Assembly (NCBI RefSeq): GCF_003945595.2
Contig: NW_024103873.1
Coordinates: forward strand, 1,488,001-1,552,000
Source of the DNA: Pipra filicauda
Lineage: Eukaryota; Chordata; Aves; Passeriformes; Pipridae
DNA length: 64,000 bases
Reading direction: 5' to 3'
Shown here: positions 60,501-64,000 of the stretch, piece after piece
How the letters are laid out: every line of letters begins with the position of its first letter
Numbering within the stretch: the stretch's first letter is position 1
Program-made: the position numbers and the translations under genes
The notes under the pieces: generated by a model
Database searches by the model: none
What the model was told of the DNA's origin: nothing
What the model saw: only the letters and a program-made list of their open reading frames with translations

Positions 60501-62506
60501 AATCTGTTTTATGCAAACTGATACTGGGGTATCTCACAAAGGACATGCTCCCACACATCCAATTCCCCAGAGCCAGGGACCCTGAAGATGTGAAGTGACC
60601 ACGAGCTGCTCCACTGGGACATTTTAAATGGGACACCAGTTGCTCTGGGGTTATGAAGCTTCCACTAATAACTTCTGACACCTCCATTTCCTTTACGTTT
60701 TTAAGTATGTTAGAAAAAGGGAAAACCAAATTCTGCATTAGGAGCCAGAGAAACAAGATCTCATTTTGCCAATGCAGGGAAATTTGAGAGGAGTCTTCTC
60801 ACGGCGTCTCCCTTGGAGCATAAGGGAAATGGCTGAAAGGAACAAAGATTTGGGACTAATTTACATGGGTTTTTTATATTTCCAGACTACCACGCTGAGG
60901 CTGTACTGGATTAAGCCACTCGAACAAATCTACTTATTTCCACTGTCTAACACCACGCAGCAACACACATTTCACAGGGTTTTCACCAACAAGACACTCC
61001 ACTAGGACTACTTAAACACCAATATTTGTGTGTTGTACAAATATAGGTGGTGACACACCTCTACAGGGCTCTCCGTTTCGGGAGGTTGCGGCAGCTAGTT
61101 GAAAGTAAAATGCAGAAAAATTAGTCATTCTCCCAGAATCTTCCATCCCAACAGCAATCCAGTGGTCAACAGAGAGGGGAAGGGAGCTGGCAAAGCGCTT
61201 GACTTCAGCTGAATCATCACAAATGACTTATAGCCATAATTACTGTTTACACCCTCCCACCCTGCTCCTAAAAGGGCCACATCTGGAAAATTTCACAGGT
61301 ATCCTTTGAACATCCCAACCTGCTTTGCATGAACTCCGAGGCACAAGCAAAAAGCTTTAGTTGCAGGTGCCCACAGCACTTTTGGGGACCACACACCTGG
61401 GATCTGTGACTTGAAGGCAGCACATCCATCCCGGGGGGGGAGGAGGAAGCCAGGGCTGCATGTCACAAAGGCAGCAGACTTATAATTTTACTTTAAAAAA
61501 ATTGTTTTCGGTGGATTCTCATCTATAAACATATTTTCCTTGAGATAAAAGATATATGATGCAGAACCAAACAGGAGCAATGAAATAAGGGCCTGTATGG
61601 TGACAGCTTTTCAAATTTAAAATGCTGATCATCACACTGAAACAGATGAAGACAAGCAACTTTTATCTAGTCGAGCGTAGACACACAACAGAGACCTGAA
61701 CATTCAAATGCAGCTGCCTATGGAACCGTGGGGCAACTGAGTTAACTCCTCGGAGCAGACACTCAGAAATCAGATGCTGATGATACAAACACCAAACTGA
61801 GTCAGGCCCTCGCTGGCTGTGTCTGCCCAGAGGCCACAGGACAGACAGACAGATGTCCACGGGCTGGGAGAGCACTGTGGAGCTTAACCCAAAACCTGCT
61901 GGGGAATGCTCCAAGGGAGAGGGAGGCCACCAGATCCAGAGAGATTCCACTTCCCAGGAAAGAGCCAGAGGAGTGAGTGTTTCCCCTGCAGTGCTCCTTG
62001 GCCAGGAAAGACCCTTTTCCATTCTCCTCCTAACAGACTTTCCTCCTGGCAGCTCCCATGGCCTCTGGTCGGTGCTTCCTTGCATTGTCACCGCTCCTGG
62101 AACCTTCTCAAGCGTGCAAACCACTCCTCTCCTGCTCCAATGGAAGCAGGGAGTATTTAAGCCAGAGGCCCAAGAGTGAACAGGAAGAGCCTCATTTATG
62201 CAGAGGAACACACCATTCCTGCCCTGCTCCCAGGCTGGACACCGGGAACGCCGTCCGGGTCATTAGGGAGTCCAGGCACATTGTTCTGCCTGCACACACC
62301 GTCTGCACAACCTGCTCCAGAGCAAGGGAAAATTCCTCCCTTCTCAAGGAGCCAACAGCAGCAAGGAAATTGGGCCTGTTCCACTGCAGGGGAAATGAGG
62401 TCCCTTCCTGCCAGGGAAGGGGATGCTGAAGTTGGCAGGTCAAGTGGACATGACTGCCACAGGATAACATGCCTGGACTGGGGATCCAAACACAGGTTTC
62501 CTTTCT

Positions 62507-62690
62507 GGGCACTGGAACAGGTTGCCCAGAGAAGCTGTGGATTCTCCATCTCTGGAAATGTCCAAGGCCAGGCTGGATGGGGCTTGGAGCAACCTGGGCT
62601 AGTGGAAGGTGTCCCTGCCCACGGTAGCGAGGTGGAACAAGATGAGCTTTAAGGTCCCTTCCAACCCAAATCATTCTGGGATTCCTGGGG
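62507..62690 (+). mobile_element. CR1 LINE 3' fragment
   Basis: Sense CR1: ggaacaggttgcccagagaa, aaggccaggctggatggggc, ccttccaacccaaatcattc, ending tgggattcctgggg. Confidence 0.92.
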
Positions 62691-64000
62691 TTACACTATG
62701 ACCCCATTTTAACCAAACGTGTGTAACATTTTGCAGTTGAAAGGCAGCACAGATGAAGAACCATCATGAAATTAGTTTCATCTTTCCCAACTTAACTGGA
62801 AAAGGAAAAATTATGAATTGCAGTTCACAAATTCCTGTGCCTTCCCTCTGTGGTACAGAGGGCACGTAAGAGCCAGTCCCATCCACCCACCAGGGAGGAA
62901 AAGCCACTGCCCTGAGCAATGCCCAGGTGGATCACTCCAAAGCAGCACAGCCCTCATCAAACTTCCAGTAAGAATATAAACTCCAAATACTGAAATTTCA
63001 ATTCTTTGAGTCAAAATGGCTTCAAATAGCAAAGAATTATTGACCTTGTGCTGCAAAGTATCAGCTTGTGCTTTACAAGAAGGATTGAACAGGTTGGGTC
63101 AGCAGCCTGAGGTAGTAATTTTGCAAGATTTCTCCATATACTTCAGCTCTCCAACCAGAAGAAAGTGATGGTCTGAGGGGCAGGGGCAGGTTTGTGCAAT
63201 ACTAAACAACACCAGGTGAGTACCATGGACACTGTGGTCAGCTTTTCAACTGGAACATAGTGGGTGGCCAGGTCAGAGTACAACATCTGTGCTTTTTATT
63301 AGCAGTAGGGAAAGGTCCTTTCAACTTGCTCTGCCAAACCTTCTCTTCCTTAGAAGCTTCCGCTCCCACAAGACTGACCAATAAACCACTCATCATCAGC
63401 CAGAACAGAAGTACAGCCTCTGACCTGCTGGTGACCCAAATGCTTCCAGCACCCATTTCCCCAACACAGGCCATGTGGGCTTCCCAGAACGGCCTTTATC
63501 TGACTCACCAGGGGATGTATCCCCTCAAAAACCATCCGAGCAAGGGACAGCTCCGGTGTGAATTCATGGCATCTCAAAGGATGAGGTGTGGATGAGTTTT
63601 CCATCCTTTTCTTTTATGGCTTTGAGGAAGGTATAAAAATTTTCCTTTGCTTTCAAAGTAACAATCAAGGTTAAAGTTATCTAATCTGTCTTGCACAGAA
63701 AATTGAAATAACTACCACTGTGGATAAAGAGTGGAAATGGTTTGAGGAAAAGCAGGAAGATTTTCATTCAGGTTTGAAGCCTCGGGATCGCTTTTCTCTC
63801 TATTTTTTTTAAACTCAGCTCTGTAGTAGACATCCAGACCACCAAGCAAAAGGCTTGAAATGCAATTAACCCCAAGCACTTTGAGAAAGCTTAGTCAAAC
63901 TCAACTGATTTGGCTCTGTGATGAAGCAATAGTAAGGAGGGAGATGCCCTGAGCTGTGCAGGAAGTGGGTTCAATCACTGACAGGTTCCGTCTGGTCTCA

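Larger units (their letters stand above)
56085..64000 (-). other. ITPR1: ITPR1 intron upstream of exon a (partial, at least 7.9 kb)
   Basis: The sequence between exon a and the window edge. Mammalian ITPR1 has small SII exons just upstream of this junction; I looked for the SIIC peptide block (ELEPSPPLRQLEDHKR in mammals) and did not find it here. One CR1 copy is present (62507-62690). A short triplet duplication, ctggggctcaaa, occurs at about 57560-57592. Otherwise unique sequence. Confidence 0.8.

Noticed and set aside
1..64000. CRISPR arrays, operons, tRNA or rRNA genes, prokaryotic-type systems
   Set aside because: None seen. Intron-exon structure and CR1 repeats show vertebrate nuclear DNA, and no regularly spaced repeats with unique spacers or tRNA-like folds were noticed.

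Overview
The window is vertebrate, almost certainly avian, nuclear DNA. It holds one recognisable gene: the 3' half of ITPR1 (inositol 1,4,5-trisphosphate receptor type 1), running on the minus strand from about 56.1 kb down to the stop codon at 1128-1130. I could place 20 coding exons, all of whose reading phases join (3,069 coding bases, 1,022 residues plus stop). The 5' half of the gene and its promoter lie beyond 64,000. The bird assignment rests on about 19 fragments of CR1, the LINE typical of bird and reptile genomes, on the near-absence of other repeat families, and on the close match of the exons to vertebrate type 1 IP3 receptor. The species cannot be named; the CR1 copies look like those of neoavian birds.

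Layout, in gene order from high to low coordinate. 56085-64000 is intron with no exon I can recognise. 55952-56084 carries the exon with the PKA site RRESL, just downstream of the neuronal SII alternative-splice site. 55102-55292 and 41391-41571 follow, separated by a 13.5-kb intron. 31658-40793 holds the cytosolic helical and RIH-associated region, including a run of five phase 0-0 exons. 30513-30705 leads into the membrane domain. 17029-28483 encodes the six-helix channel domain: TM1 to TM5, a luminal loop with two N-glycosylation sequons, the GGGVGD selectivity filter, TM6 and the C2H2-like zinc finger. 5831-5992 and 1128-1217 encode the C-terminal coiled coil and tail. 1-1127 is 3' UTR and possibly downstream flank.

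Function. The protein is an ER-membrane tetrameric Ca2+-release channel opened by IP3 and Ca2+. The ligand-binding domains are encoded outside this window; the part seen here contains the coupling region, the pore and the tetramerising tail.

I found no second gene, RNA gene, CRISPR array or novel multi-gene system. The points worth a second look are small: one GC-AG intron, one unusual donor (GTCGGT) beside a CR1 insertion, a 17-bp polypurine minisatellite just upstream of an acceptor, loss of the DEVD caspase motif described in mammalian type 1 receptors, an intragenic CpG-rich island at about 9.1-9.7 kb, and a marked strand asymmetry of CR1 copies.
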